Positions 34,301-45,290 are shown, numbered from the stretch's first letter. The stretch: 64,000 bases of DNA from Oasisia sp. SBJ-2009 (GCA_964017155.1 OZ024854.1:54091441-54155440); one strand, 5' to 3'. Notes: generated from the letters alone by a model not told the origin. Program-made: numbers and translations.

Positions 34301-37300
34301 TATAACGCAGATTTGTAGATTGCATCATAAATACGATCAGTATAGTGCAAGTGTCCGTTTGTTGTGACTATATTTGTAACTTCAAAGGTGATGCTGTTCC
34401 ATATGTTATGCTGTTTATTCTCTTTTGGATCACTGTGCGTGGTGAGCATGTGGGTTTTAGTGGTGGCATGTGTCAGCAGGTTACCCCTTATAGGCAGATA
34501 TCACAATATAATCACATATATTCCAGCATCATGCATTGTGTTCTTTTAATTTACTCCTGATTCATGTTCTTTGTCAAGTGTCAACCTGGTCAATAGTAAT
34601 GACCATCAGTTGACATATCCATATTTGTTACTACCTCAGCATTGACAAAAAGTCACCCTCTATACAACTACCACACAATTCCTGTGGTTTTACACGTAAT
34701 TAAAAATGGGGTGTCAATGAAAATGAACCTAGAAAGATTAGCAAAAAACAGGCTACTTGACACACTTCCATCTCGATATCCGGGTGTAGGTTTATACTAC
34801 GGTATAGAAAGCGACAGTAAAACTGAGACAAAAGGCCTACACACAGTGTCATGTGTTGGCCCCAGTATTCATGGTTCACACCTATGTTTATGGCGGCTTT
34901 GCTTACTGTCACGATACCTTGAATTATTCATGTCAGTGTCGCCATGGTGTTCCGTGTTTTGTATATGTGTCTGTCCTCGGCACGACATTAATTGCCAGGA
35001 GACCATTAGGAGGGGTGTTTATAGCACTCTTTCTGCCCTGCCAGGGTGAATTTGCATTGTATATCCCAGTTTGCTATATACCCACAGTTCTTTGTGCTAA
35101 CTGTTTTACAAATCTTGCAAGGGATTCTGGTGACCATTTCACTAAAACTGCGTTCACACCTACAGCATATAAACCGATTTAGTTAAAAACTGGTTTAGTT
35201 AAACCAGTTTATGTTTGGAAATTGGGAGTGTTCACATGCACAACAGCTATACTATGCTATACTGTCTTAAGGCATGCATGAATTGCACTTGCACTAACCA
35301 GCACTGCGAAATGGTCAAATAATATGATATCAAATGATACTAGTGCCGCCACGCAGTTCTCTTTATTTGCAATGTCAGTATCACGCAGGAGACGTCACTT
35401 GCTGTTGACTCTGTACTTTTGCACGGTGGGATACGGCCATCCATTCTGACCCACCAGGCCACCAGTTATGCCCCCCCCCCCACCTCCAATCACTCGGCCA
35501 GCACATAATTCAAACGATTGGCAAAGCGTAGATAATTTGTCTCCATTTCAATCCTGTCGCAAACTTGGAATTGTGCGATTCTGTGTTTCAATCCTGTTGC
35601 AGCCATTATATAACTATGGATAAGTTTGTTTACTCATATGAACAACATATTCCATATTTTGCTTACTCATGTTGCTCAGATTCACACAGTTGTATGAGTG
35701 AAGTTGTTGCCACATGCATATGTTGATATTTGTCTCCTATGAGTACTACCCATGCAATAATTGTATCATAGCTTAATTTTTCCCTGAGAAGTTGGGGTGT
35801 TTGGTTAAAAAAACATCTACTTGAGGGTGAACTGCTTTGTGCCATAAGCAGTCAAAAATTAAAGCCTGAATTAAAATAATGTAAAAAATACATTACTGTT
35901 AGAAGACACTATAATAATTTTACAACAGCTCGTACTGAACATGCTACACATACTAATAGCTTTTACACCTTTTTAAAGTGACCTACAATTAAGAACATAC
36001 TTGACATATATCCATAGTTATTAGCACTGCCTACATGTAAAGTGATATAGCAGTTATCATAGTGACTAGACCCACCCCTTGGCCTTAATGTTAACTATCA
36101 TAGTCGAGTGCGCCTGCGCAGTGGATGCAGCAAGCCACGAGCAGCCATCGTGAATGTACCGCTAAATATTAATAAAGCTTTTGTAGTTGTATACTGAGTT
36201 CAAGATGTTGTAATACATGACAATACTGATTGTGATTTTGTGTCTATGTTTCTAATCTCTGTTTTTCTTTTACCAGGCAATAATAATCTCATTCACATTT
36301 CCGTTCTACGGGCACCCGTTGAGAAAAGTCACAGTTGCCACAGGAGGTACGTAGTAACTAAGTAAAATTCAAGATATCTTTCCGAATCCACTGTGATCTG
36401 CTACAGAGTTTTTTCGGTGTCTTTTCGAAACCTTTGTCAGTGTTGAACTGCTGGTTACTAGTCATCCTGTGACTCTTGTTAGTTGTCCAGTGACGATGAA
36501 GGTATCGCAAAGACACCGGTAGCTCCATAGCAGACCACAGTGGACTCGGAAAAGTATCTTGAACAATATTTACAAAGTCACAAGTGGTGTGCGTAATATT
36601 AGTTGCATCGGTTAGGCAAACAGCATGTTCTGGAATGCACAATTCTGACATACGTCACAACATGAATGTTTTACCAAACAGAGCAATCAGTATGTAACAC
36701 GTTGCTGTTTGCAGGCTTCCTCTACATGAGTGACTTTCTCCACCGGTGGCTGACGGCCACGCAGTACATCGCACCACTCATGGCCAACTTTGACACGAGT
36801 CTCAGAAACGAATCTCGTGTCCACTACGCAGACAATGGTAAGTTTTGGTTATTGCTTAAAGTAAAGGTAATTAAGGGCACAGTATCCAGTTTCAGGATTG
36901 TTCAGAACGCCTTACACTTTTCTCCCTGGCAGACCTGTTCAGTCAAACACCATCTCGACTTCTTATCTCATCAAGTATGCTGCAAATAATGCATGAAGAC
37001 TATTTGTAAACCAATATCCACCAGTGTATATAACCAGGTACATAGTCACTGTGCCACTGGGCTGAACTACTGAACTGAACTTTTTGGCCTTGTATTTTGT
37101 ACCCTGTAAAGTTTAACACCTAGCTAATCTACGTGATCAAATTAGTTTATCTGCATTTCCCTTCTGTGTTTCTTTGATGGTAAATTAAGCATCACACATT
37201 TGATCTTTCAATTTATATGTCCGTATGTGTTGCTCTGATTACAGGGAATGGTCTTTGTTTAATGGAAGTGAATCTTACAGAAGTACGTGCAAGACTGATA

Positions 37301-40300
37301 AAGAGATTGTGTGTTTTTGTTCAGGTACAGCAATGATTGTTTTATGGGAAAATCTACTTTTGAGAGATAACGAGGAAGGTAGGTAACTGGTATTATTGAA
37401 ACTATTTACTTTGTTGTCAAATTAAGCCGCCCCCAGTTATTGCCGAACAGTTTGACCAAGTTGTTATGTTCCACTTTGTAGATGGACAACATAAGTGTAC
37501 ATACGTGGTGAAATGCAATTTTTAAGCAGTTCATGTATTTCACAATGAAAGTAAATATACCCAATGAATATTAAACTGACTTTTGCATACATCATAATAA
37601 TTTTAAAACAATGTAGTCAGTTCCTTGTTTGATAATGTAATGTTTATTACATTAGAATAAATATACTGCTGCCAGCTTTGCATTAAAAACCCAAAAAGTG
37701 ACTTAAATTTGAAGAAAATATCCAGATACAATACAATACAATACAATACAATACAATACAATACAATACAATACAATACAATACAATACAATACAATACA
37801 ATACAATACAATACAATACAATACAATACAATACAATACAATACAATAAAACTTTATTGTCCCGAACCGGGAAATTCATTTTGCAGCGTTCGTCGTCATA
37901 AAAATATAAAATACAGAGTAGAGAAATAAAAAAAATGCTAATAAATTCATTATTAAAACAGTAAGTGAACATCAATCATAATAAAATACAAGATAAATTC
38001 TATAATATAATTTTAAAATTAAAGTTAAATTGTAATTGTGGTCTTCCTTTTACAAATAAAAAAATAAAATAAAACATACACACATAACGCCAGAGGTGAT
38101 TATCGTTTTGAATTTAGGAGTCGTACTGACATTGGATGAATGAATCTCGCTTTCTGTTTGTTTTGGATGTTATTGTTCTGAACCTTCTGGACGAGGGCAG
38201 AAGGACGTACTCGTTATATAGGATGTGTGTGCTGTCGTTAATTATTTTATTGGCTTTACGGAGAACCTGCTTTTCGTACAAAGCAGTGATAGAGGTTTGT
38301 TTGAGGCCGGTTATTTTGCTACTAATATTTACAACGCGCTGCAATTTATTCTTGTCTTTCTGGCTAACGTTCCCAAACCAACATATAAAAGAAAATGTCA
38401 AAACACTCTGTATACAAGATTTGTAAAACATGGATAAAATGGTGTTATCAATATTAAAGGATCGAAGTTTTCTAAGGCAGTAAAGACGCTGCTGGCATTT
38501 CTTGTACGTGACACTGCAGTGGCGGTCCCATTTCAACTTATTGTCAATTGTTGTGCCGAGGTATTTATACTCGTCAACTACCTCTACCTTGTTATCGTGG
38601 ATGACAGTATCAGACTGGGATGCAGGGTATTTCCTAAAATCAATGCACATGTCTTTGGTTTTTGTTGCATTCAGACACAAATACGATCTATCACACCATG
38701 CAACAAAGTCGTTTAACACAGGACCATGGCCAACTTCATCGTTAGACAACAGACTGAGTAAAGCTGTATCATCTGAGAATTTAATAAAGTACCTATTCGG
38801 ACGGATGCTCCTGCAGTCATTTGTGTATAAAATGAATAAAAGAGGGGATAAGACACATCCTTGGGGTGAGCCAGTGGAAACAACCTTCACGCTAGAAGTT
38901 GTGTTAGAGAAGATAGTTTTACTAGTTCAGCTGAAAGCCATTTAGTGTTTCGAGTATTTTATCATTTCCAAAACCATTCAATCAGCAAACTCATTGCTAT
39001 ATTTACCACTCAAGTTGATGGAAATGACCACCTCATTTTTGTTGTGATCGTACATTTACTATTTACTCAAAATCTTCTTTTTCTGCAGCCACACTTAGAA
39101 AGGTTACCATAGATTTGTAAGTGGTCAAGATCAAGTTATCGGGAATAAACTCCACCCTCGCCCTCCCAGTTTTACTTCATGTCAGATTGCTGAATTTCCT
39201 TTTCCTTTATCATCTGTAAATTATGCTTCAGCTGGCCCATTCACTTTTGAAGCAATCCTTCACAAAGATGGCACAATCATATTCAGTTATTTTCAGGTGA
39301 GTTATCTAATACACCAAAATATAAATGTTGACATTTACATGTGCAACCTCATGATGGCTTGTTATTATTCAAATTTTATGATAATAAACAATTACCTCTT
39401 GCCAGAGATCTGTAATCACATAATATGTTTCATCGCTGTTGTTCAGTTTTTACCTTTTAAAGTGGGTTCATGGCATGTTTTCATAGACAAGTCCTAGAAA
39501 GACTGGGATGTTCTGAATGGCTTAGAAATGTCTAGAATTCTTAGTTTTCTGAAATAAAATGGTGGACACCCATAATATTCTGTTCTCCACCTAAGGAGAT
39601 CATGAGAGGTACTCTGTAACTGCTGCCTTTTGATTGATTTATGTGAGTGAAAGTTGTATCAGGTGTGTTGTAATTAAACTGAAAGTATATGTTATATGTA
39701 CCATATGGCATATGCTAAACAATTTTACGAAAACTTGGAAATGGCTTGGAACTTTATTGTTGCTTAAATATATTAAACCTGTTGCTAGGTAAAATGTTAG
39801 CAGTTAGACAGATCAAAGGAAAGCCATGGAACAGTTGTATATTTTAGTAATATCATACAGGAACTGCATCTGACAGTAAATAACATTTGTAGTTGTTACT
39901 CTGACTCTGAGACCAACTTAACATTTCAACGGGAATCAAGGGTCGGGTAATGTGTTTCAGATGCCAATGAAGATATCGTCCATCGTGGCCTATAATCACC
40001 CAGTGAAAGTTGGACTGTCGGACGCTTTCTACATCGACACCAACTTCTTCCGTGGAAGTAAGTGTTAATGTCAGGTCAGACTTGTTGTTTCATTTCTTTT
40101 GTTTTGCCTCATAAGTTTAATTTGATACTAAAGTATATCTCATACATTGATGTAGAGCGCAATGGCTCAGGGGTAAAGCTTCAGACTCTTGATTAACAGG
40201 ACCTGGGTTCGAATCCTGTGCTGTGGTGTTAAATGTACCACCTTGGGCAAGATTTTTCACTCTGCATTGCTCCAGTTCACTCAGCTGTATAAATGAGTAC

Positions 40301-43300
40301 CTGGCTATAGACAGTGGTGGATATGTTTATGAGCAGCCTTCGTGTATTAATTGTAGCATATGGCTGGATGCCTTCCAGGGAAGTTGAGATGGTGTTTGAT
40401 TGAACAGGTCTGCCAGGGAAGTAAAATGTAAAAGCGCTTTGAGCAGTCCTGAGGACCAGATACTGTGCTATATAAGAACTTGCCTTTGTGTAAATGTCTT
40501 CTAGGTGGATGCCAGCACTATGTATGACCCGACATGTCAAATCAAACCCAGTAAATAGTAACACGGTCGGTCAACTGTTGATTGAGAGAGCAAAGACAAC
40601 AACATGTCCACAGAAACATGCATAATCATATCATTATGTCATGGAAAAGTTCCAAATTTGAGAAATACTTGAGATGATCATGGATCCAGAATTAGAAATT
40701 AGCTAAGCTAGTATTTTGTCAGGATATCTGACTAAAACTCCTGATAGAAAACTGTGTAAATGAGCTAGTGTCTCACAAGAAATACTCCTAATACGTTGGT
40801 CTGCATTTTTGCCAAACAAAATTAAATACGAGCAAAGAAATCAAATTGAGGGGCCAGTTGGAATGTCTGTAGTGCCGACTCAACGAACCATCTACCAGTA
40901 CCACCGTGTCATGATCGACACCACTGAGATCACCAACCACACGGCGGTCATCATTACACCTCTGCCTAGTAAGTCGAGTGTTTGCTCATTTATACATTTC
41001 TCCACCATTCTTTACACCATCGCAAACCTGGTTTGTTGATGCTCAGTAGTGTAGCATGTGAACTGGGCAGTTTAAATGAGTAATACACCATCCATGATTC
41101 TCTAGTCATTGGTTCCTTGCAAAAGAGAAAACATTGGCATTCCAGTAACAATGGTAATTTAAAGAACAACCTTGAGTGTGTGGTGAGTGTATATGATGTT
41201 TAACTTTACAGAAAGCATTTCTACGAATTAATCCTCAAAATGATTGATAATATTCTGTTTAAGATACTTTTCGACTTAGAAAAAGTTATTAGTAAAATAT
41301 TTTTCCAGACTGGAGTACCTTGGCTGTATTTGTGATGTTCAAATCAGCCATATTATCCTTTGTAGTCATGTTAACCCTGCATCTCTATGTGTTCACGTCA
41401 TCAGACTGACTAAATTAATGTTACATTGCATACTATTATTATTATGCTGACATGTATTTTATTTATATGTGGAATCATATATGGTGCAACTCTGCATTGT
41501 ATTTTCACAACGTTGCATTGTAGTGGTAGATCACATATGCATTTAAGGATATTGATATGCTAGAAACAGTACAAAGGAGAGCACCCAAAATGATACCAAA
41601 ACTCAGGAATACTAGTTATGAAGTGTATCTAATGGAATGTACATTAACAATACAAGAAACCAGTTTGAGAGGAGATCAGATAAAAGTGTTTAAAATACCG
41701 AATGGGTATGAAAATATTGACAGAAATGTGTTTATCAGTTAAGGATGAGAGAAGGACTAGAGGACATCTCTTTTCTCGAACAACAGTAAATGACTGGAAC
41801 AGATTATCAACTGATTGTGTAGGTGCTAGTAGTGTATATATATACACATCTAAAAATTAAATCAACATATACCTAAGGGTGGGGTACACATACATAGATG
41901 GGTTGGACTCTCGATAAGCCAAAGGGCTTCCTAGTCCACCTGCCATCTAGAGTTGAATCTCTAGGTGGCAATCTTGTTAAATCTTCTGCCTTCTTGTCGG
42001 CAACGTAGGGTAGCTAGACATCCCTTTTTAGTGTTCTAAGGCAGCTAAAGTTAACCAGCTGAGGTTGTTGCACAGGGACGGACGTGTAGGGGAAAGTCCG
42101 GTATATCTAAGACGGTTGGGATACACATACATATCACTGGTAAATTGAACTGTTCCTGTGCAGCCTGCAACCTCTACAAGACCTGCACACAGTGTCTGAC
42201 CGCGGCCAACAGCTTCAGTTGCATGTGGTGCCCCGCAGCTGGACGATGCTCCAATGGCTTCGATCGCAAACGGCAGGACTGGCTGGAGAAGCGGTGCCAC
42301 AAGGTGGTGAGTTTTGGAACCGTTTCAGGGACCAACATCTAGGCAGGCAGAAGGTATACTTGGTATGTGCCATCCTCTCATGCCAGGAGTTGCTGTGGCT
42401 GATTACATCAGTAGCAAGTCTCCTCTAACTCTGGCACATTCCTTTCAGAAAGTCCTCTTTTAAGGTCAGCCGATGATATCACCCACGAGGAGTGTGACCA
42501 GTATATGGTCATGTGACATAATATTGTGGGTGATTTCAGCCACATGCTGCTCATGTTACATGCAATGTTTAGGGTGTGAATGGGTTACTATATTGGGATT
42601 CCCACCAATCATGTATCTGTCTTCTAATTGGGGCGTGTATTTGTGCTGTACCCATGGCTGACTGGCTAAGTTGGTTGTATAATGTATAGTTCAGCTGCGC
42701 TCACTCCCCACCTTTTGGGAGATGATCCACCAGGGGTAGTTTTAACCTCTGGCTTGTGAGGATGGGGGATGGTTGGGTGATGTATGTTACGAGTGCAGTT
42801 GAATGGATGCTCATGTTTACCATAGTCGTGACTGGCGAGTGGGTATTGCCATGCCATTGTATAAATATAACAATATTCGCGGTTTGTTGTGTTGCCAAAT
42901 TGGTGTTCATTATATACATGCTTCTGAATAATTATTCTTATTACCAGCATTTCTATAGTGCCATGTGTTTGTGTGTTTAGAACCAGCCCATCTATAGTTG
43001 CATACACACAGTACAAAACATGCATTGATGTTCATTACTAATTATTTCATAAAGTCAGGAAGCAAAAGGCAACTGTTTCGAAGTAAACATCTAAACATGT
43101 TAATACAAAATACATTCAACCGCTATGTTCTCAGCTGAATATGTACACTTCAGTGTTATCTACAGTTTGTGGCAACTTGTGACATGCATAACAAAGTAAG
43201 GAATAAAGAGATATAAAATTAAACTAGATCTGATGGTATGTTTCATTTTGCAGGACCTCAGAGTAGACCAATGTCCAAGTAACAAACCCACCACGCCCCC

Positions 43301-45287
43301 CGCCCCTCCCACATCACCCCCAGACCATCACCCCCCCAACACCATGACCACTAAAAACACCCCCAGCAGCACACCAACGACCCCGCACACGGACGCTCCA
43401 AGACCACAACGGAATGGCACTTCGGCACCCCCACTCACCACTACTCCGAAGCCCCACCACACCAATACTCCGAGATTACCACACACCAACACACCACTCA
43501 CCAGTACCACAACATCATCACATACAGAAGTCCCACTCACCAATACCACGAGCCCACCACACACAAATTCTTCAAGGGGTATGTCCTACAGTACCCCCTA
43601 CCCCAAGTCCCCGCTGTCCGCTGTGGTCGCAGGTCAATCATGGCGGTCAACTCGCGGCCGAGCAGCGGTGGTGCTGTCGGTCATCCTTCTGCTGTGTGCC
43701 ATCTGCGGTCTGGTGTCATGGCTCGTCTACGCCTACAAGAACCCACACAGCAAGTCCGGTCTCTGGCTCATCAAGGTAATAATAATAATAATAAAACTGT
43801 TTTTCTATAGCGCTAATTCCCGCATGGTGGATCGATGCACTGTACAAGACGTATAATAAATGTATTAATAAATACAAATGTAAATTAATATAAATCAGAT
43901 CAAATTTTGGTTTAAGATGTACACTAGTCATCCTTTGTATGTAAATTAAATAAATCATATAAATCAATTTAAGAAAATTAAACACTGTTTTAAAGATGTA
44001 TAGTACTAAACCTCTGTAAATTAAAAAAATTAATATAAAATATAAAATTAAAACATTAACTAAATCTGTGTATGTAAATTATCTATAATATTAATCTAAA
44101 ACATAAATACTGATTAAAATGTGTATAACACTAAAAAGAAATTCTAAAGCAGTGTCCGTCATTTCACAACAACTTGAATTAATTAAAATGTCTAATAAAA
44201 AGATGTCTTTAAAGACTTTCTAAGATAATGTTCCAGATGCCCGAATGTTCACAGATATCTTATTCCATAGTCGTGGTGATGGTAGAAGGTAGTGGTACGT
44301 CAGAACCAGTCATTGGGTCAGTTTTGTTTTGTCCGTTTCAAATGACAACTCCAATTCCACTCAGTTTCAAATTATCTGCGATTTAGACTTAGTTCCTCCT
44401 GGTCCTTTCCGGACGTCCTGTGATGAGCTTCCTCCATCAGTCGCAGTTGCTCTGGCATCATTCCGGTTTATTTCCATTTCTGCCAGATGTTCTTGAAATG
44501 CCTTGCACCAGGTTTTAGTCAGTCTTCCTCTGTTTCTACTGCTATATTCAGGCACCCACTCCATCACAATATTTCAAATGATTCATGTGTTACCATTGTC
44601 CATGCAGCATAAGTCGTATATAAACGCCTCAAACAATATAGTTCACAGAGTATATTTCCCTTTCAAGAAGCTGCTGGTGATTTTCTCTGAATAAATTTGA
44701 CTGCCTCTTATGGCCCTTTTAAGTGGACTGATATTATAGTTGTGTCACCTGACCTACATCATGTGACACAAAAATCACAGTGTTTTGAGAGGTATATATA
44801 CTTAGTTATTATTAATTTAAAAAAACGGTCTCTACACTCAAGAGTAATTTTGACTATTCTAAAATTGGAATTCATCAATCGGATGTACGGACCAACCAAT
44901 CACCAATAAACTGCTTTAGTCTAAACAACACTAGCAGACTTAACGTTAGGATGATAGCATGAATAATCATATTCGCATTTCTCTGAAAGATGTCAATGTA
45001 AGTGGTTTCTTTTTGGTTTGCACAACTAATAAATATACTGTTTTTACCAGTTTCTTTACAATTTCATACATTGACCATGTGTATAGTGAAAACATTACCA
45101 CATTGTAGTCAGTTGGAAATACTAACCTGCAGAAGAAGCTTCTTAACACAACCTTGTGTCCCATCAGCACCGACCAAGTCAAGTGCGGAAGCAGCTCGCC
45201 AGGGTGAGGTTTCGCAAAGACCGCCAGAGTGCACTCAGCGAGAAGTACTCCGTGTCCATAGACACCCCGGCCAGCACCTTCGCATAG
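25244..45287 (+). CDS. PLXDC-like: Plexin-domain-containing protein (PLXDC1/PLXDC2/TEM7 family), 12 exons, complete
   Basis: Twelve exons join in perfect phase to 615 codons plus TAG (1848 nt). Order: signal peptide (about 1-25), Ser/Thr-rich segment (about 65-140), conserved PLXDC core (about 141-354), PSI cysteine-rich domain (about 355-402), Thr/Pro-rich stalk (about 409-530), one transmembrane helix (about 539-563) and a basic cytoplasmic tail (564-615). Family hallmarks are plain: [55 protein letters not shown] and [17 protein letters not shown]. Vertebrate members (about 500-530 residues) are type I cell-surface proteins named for tumour-endothelium expression and reported as receptors for PEDF. 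This protein is longer mainly through its stalk and N-terminal linker. Introns carry many transposons. The ATG at 25244 is chosen because it starts a hydrophobic signal sequence in good context; the upstream in-frame ATG at 25175 would bury it. Confidence 0.93.
25320..29950. other. PLXDC-like intron 1, 4.6 kb
   Basis: AT-rich with no recognisable exon, array or transposon core. Open frames are short and unsupported. It is the least transposon-marked long stretch of the window. Confidence 0.5.
29951..30294 (+). CDS. PLXDC-like: PLXDC-like exon 2 (mature N-terminus and Ser/Thr-rich linker)
   Basis: Acceptor CTCTCTCTAG|AT, donor AAAG|GTAAAC, 115 codons counting the split Asp. [14 protein letters not shown] is followed by RVRR (residues 56-59, furin-like) and a Ser/Thr-rich stretch likely to be O-glycosylated. 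Confidence 0.85.
30301..31267. other. PLXDC-like intron 2, AT-rich
   Basis: Contains near-tandem AATAATAGTTAATTATATTACAAT-type words at 30530-30650 (degenerate AT-rich tandem) but no recognised element. Confidence 0.45.
31268..31346. repeat. (GGAC)n array
   Basis: About 20 perfect tetranucleotide units ending 58 bases before PLXDC-like exon 3. Confidence 0.97.
31405..31542 (+). CDS. PLXDC-like: PLXDC-like exon 3 (start of PLXDC core)
   Basis: 46 codons, phase 0 at both ends (CTGCAG|GAG to TTT|GTAAGT). [10 protein letters not shown] matches the D-H-S-Y-Y-x-S-R opening of the family core. Confidence 0.9.
31675..32259. repeat. 31-bp minisatellite, about 19 copies
   Basis: Unit of the type CTCCACTCCAACACCTGTCA plus TGCTCCAGTCG, with period 31 (for example 31741 and 31772). 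Because 31 is not a multiple of 3, all three frames stay open, producing false ORFs. Confidence 0.93.
32265..32530 (+). mobile_element. tRNA-derived SINE, copy B (decayed head)
   Basis: Shares with 40250-40480 the words TTCACTCAGCTGAATGAACG, GGCTGTATGCAGTGGTGGAT, GTTTGACTGAACTGGTCTGC and GCAGT-type spacing. The A and B boxes are eroded. Confidence 0.65.
32531..33738. other. PLXDC-like intron 3, first part
   Basis: No gene recognised. 33420-33660 is GC-richer and open on both strands but matches no family I know. A short TA run lies near 32930. Confidence 0.4.
33739..34176 (+). mobile_element. CR1/L2-like LINE 3' fragment, copy 1
   Basis: Encodes [33 protein letters not shown] and [13 protein letters not shown], the C-terminus of CR1/L2-like reverse transcriptases, and ends with a 3' UTR (AGTCCACCTGCCATCTAGAG, AATCTCTAGGTGGCAATCTT) shared with 41553-42122 and 50646-51960. 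Confidence 0.85.
34177..36276. other. PLXDC-like intron 3, second part
   Basis: No gene recognised. 34642-35049 is open on the plus strand but shows no family motif. A C-tract lies at 35470. Confidence 0.4.
36277..36346 (+). CDS. PLXDC-like: PLXDC-like exon 4
   Basis: 23 codons plus one base (TACCAG|GCA to GGAG|GTACGT). Encodes [20 protein letters not shown], a near-invariant family segment. Confidence 0.93.
36715..36837 (+). CDS. PLXDC-like: PLXDC-like exon 5
   Basis: Acceptor TTTGCAG|GC, donor AATG|GTAAGT, 40 full codons between split glycines. Contains [15 protein letters not shown], the strongest family signature in the window. Confidence 0.95.
36880..37085 (-). mobile_element. tRNA-derived SINE, copy C (minus strand, body only)
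   Basis: CCTGGCAGACCTGTTCAGTC and AAACACCATCTCGACTT are the reverse complement of the SINE body at 40370-40420. The tRNA head is degraded. Confidence 0.6.
37325..37378 (+). CDS. PLXDC-like: PLXDC-like exon 6
   Basis: Acceptor TTCAG|GT, donor [28 protein letters not shown] parallels the family segment G-T-A-L-V-V-Q-W. A nested donor (AG|GTAACT) four bases downstream would shift the frame. Confidence 0.88.
37726..37848. repeat. (ATACA)n pentanucleotide array, LINE 3' tail
   Basis: About 24 units. It continues directly from AATAAAGTTTTATTGTATTG at the minus-strand LINE end, so it is best read as the tail of that element. Confidence 0.9.
37848..38942 (-). mobile_element. LINE (CR1/L2/Rex1-type), 5'-truncated
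   Basis: 38890-38114 encodes [20 protein letters not shown], the active-site [40 protein letters not shown] and [13 protein letters not shown] with no stop: well preserved. The upstream reverse-transcriptase fingers and the endonuclease are absent. The 3' end carries AATAAAG and the ATTGT-type tail. Confidence 0.9.
39232..39296 (+). CDS. PLXDC-like: PLXDC-like exon 7
   Basis: Acceptor TGCTTCAG|CT, donor [32 protein letters not shown] aligns with the family strand pair S-F-T-F-Q-A-T-L and D-G-R-I-I-F-G-Y. An earlier AG (39088 region) would insert unsupported residues. Confidence 0.85.
39961..40057 (+). CDS. PLXDC-like: PLXDC-like exon 8
   Basis: 32 codons plus one base (TTTCAG|ATG to GGAA|GTAAGT). 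Contains [17 protein letters not shown], a strict family signature. Confidence 0.94.
40152..40505 (+). mobile_element. tRNA-derived SINE, copy A (best preserved)
   Basis: A tRNA-like head carries an A-box-like TGGCTCAGGGGTAAAGC (40163) and a B box GGGTTCGAATCC (40205). It is followed by a conserved body (TCACTCAGCTGTATAAATGA, GTACCTGGCTATAGACAGTGG) and a tail TGTGCTATATAAGAACTTGC. Pol III promoter elements are intact. Family name not assigned. Confidence 0.85.
40873..40968 (+). CDS. PLXDC-like: PLXDC-like exon 9
   Basis: Acceptor CTGTAG|TG, donor [30 protein letters not shown], then TAVIITPLP, close match to the family. The split codon with 42164 gives Thr. Confidence 0.93.
41553..42122 (+). 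mobile_element. CR1/L2-like LINE 3' fragment, copy 2
   Basis: [20 protein letters not shown] then [20 protein letters not shown], a deletion, and the shared 3' UTR through GTCGGCAACGTAGGG and GGACGTGTAGGGGAAAGTCC. It ends about 40 bases before the acceptor of PLXDC-like exon 10. Confidence 0.85.
42164..42306 (+). CDS. PLXDC-like: PLXDC-like exon 10 (PSI domain)
   Basis: Two bases plus 47 codons. Cysteine spacing [23 protein letters not shown] and KRC fits a PSI (plexin-semaphorin-integrin) fold. The donor is taken as GTG|GTGAGT; AAG|GTGGTG would drop one Val without a phase change. Confidence 0.9.
42307..43253. other. PLXDC-like intron 10
   Basis: No repeat array or transposon core recognised; open frames are unsupported. 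Confidence 0.45.
43254..43775 (+). CDS. PLXDC-like: PLXDC-like exon 11 (Thr/Pro stalk and transmembrane helix)
   Basis: 174 codons, phase 0 (TTGCAG|GAC to AAG|GTAATA). A roughly 110-residue Thr/Pro/Ser/His-rich mucin-like stalk is followed by [18 protein letters not shown] and a helix ending at LVSWLVYAY, then [13 protein letters not shown]. The stalk is much longer than in vertebrate relatives. Confidence 0.9.
43776..44290 (+). mobile_element. Retroelement-derived segment with (AAT)n tail at the splice donor
   Basis: GTAATAATAATAATAATAAAA then CTGTTTTTCTATAGCGCTAA, the same pattern as at 9836. The triplet run begins with the donor GT of exon 11. The body is AT-rich and non-coding. Confidence 0.5.
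44380..44580 (-). mobile_element. LINE C-terminal fragment
   Basis: Minus strand reads [19 protein letters not shown], then [20 protein letters not shown] and [10 protein letters not shown], resembling the end of LINE ORF2 proteins (RGRPKxTWxxxF...). Too short to classify. Confidence 0.5.
45168..45287 (+). CDS. PLXDC-like: PLXDC-like exon 12 (cytoplasmic tail, stop)
   Basis: 39 codons and TAG after acceptor [30 protein letters not shown] then [19 protein letters not shown]. The basic juxtamembrane stretch with a following Ser/Thr-rich tail fits the family's short cytoplasmic end. Confidence 0.82.
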   Translation, partial: HRPSQVRKQLARVRFRKDRQSALSEKYSVSIDTPASTFA

Positions 45288-45290
45288 ACA

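Noticed and set aside
34642..35049. 135-codon ORF as a gene
   Set aside because: Inside a PLXDC-like intron, no motif, no splice partner and ordinary intron composition.
38136..38945. Plus-strand ORFs opposite the LINE
   Set aside because: Antisense shadows of the minus-strand reverse transcriptase.
39089..39231. Extended version of PLXDC-like exon 7 starting after 39088
   Set aside because: It would add residues with no counterpart in the family; the acceptor at 39231 gives exact phase and alignment.
40152..40230. Functional tRNA gene
   Set aside because: A and B boxes are present, but the stems do not form a clean cloverleaf and the sequence runs into a SINE body shared with other copies.
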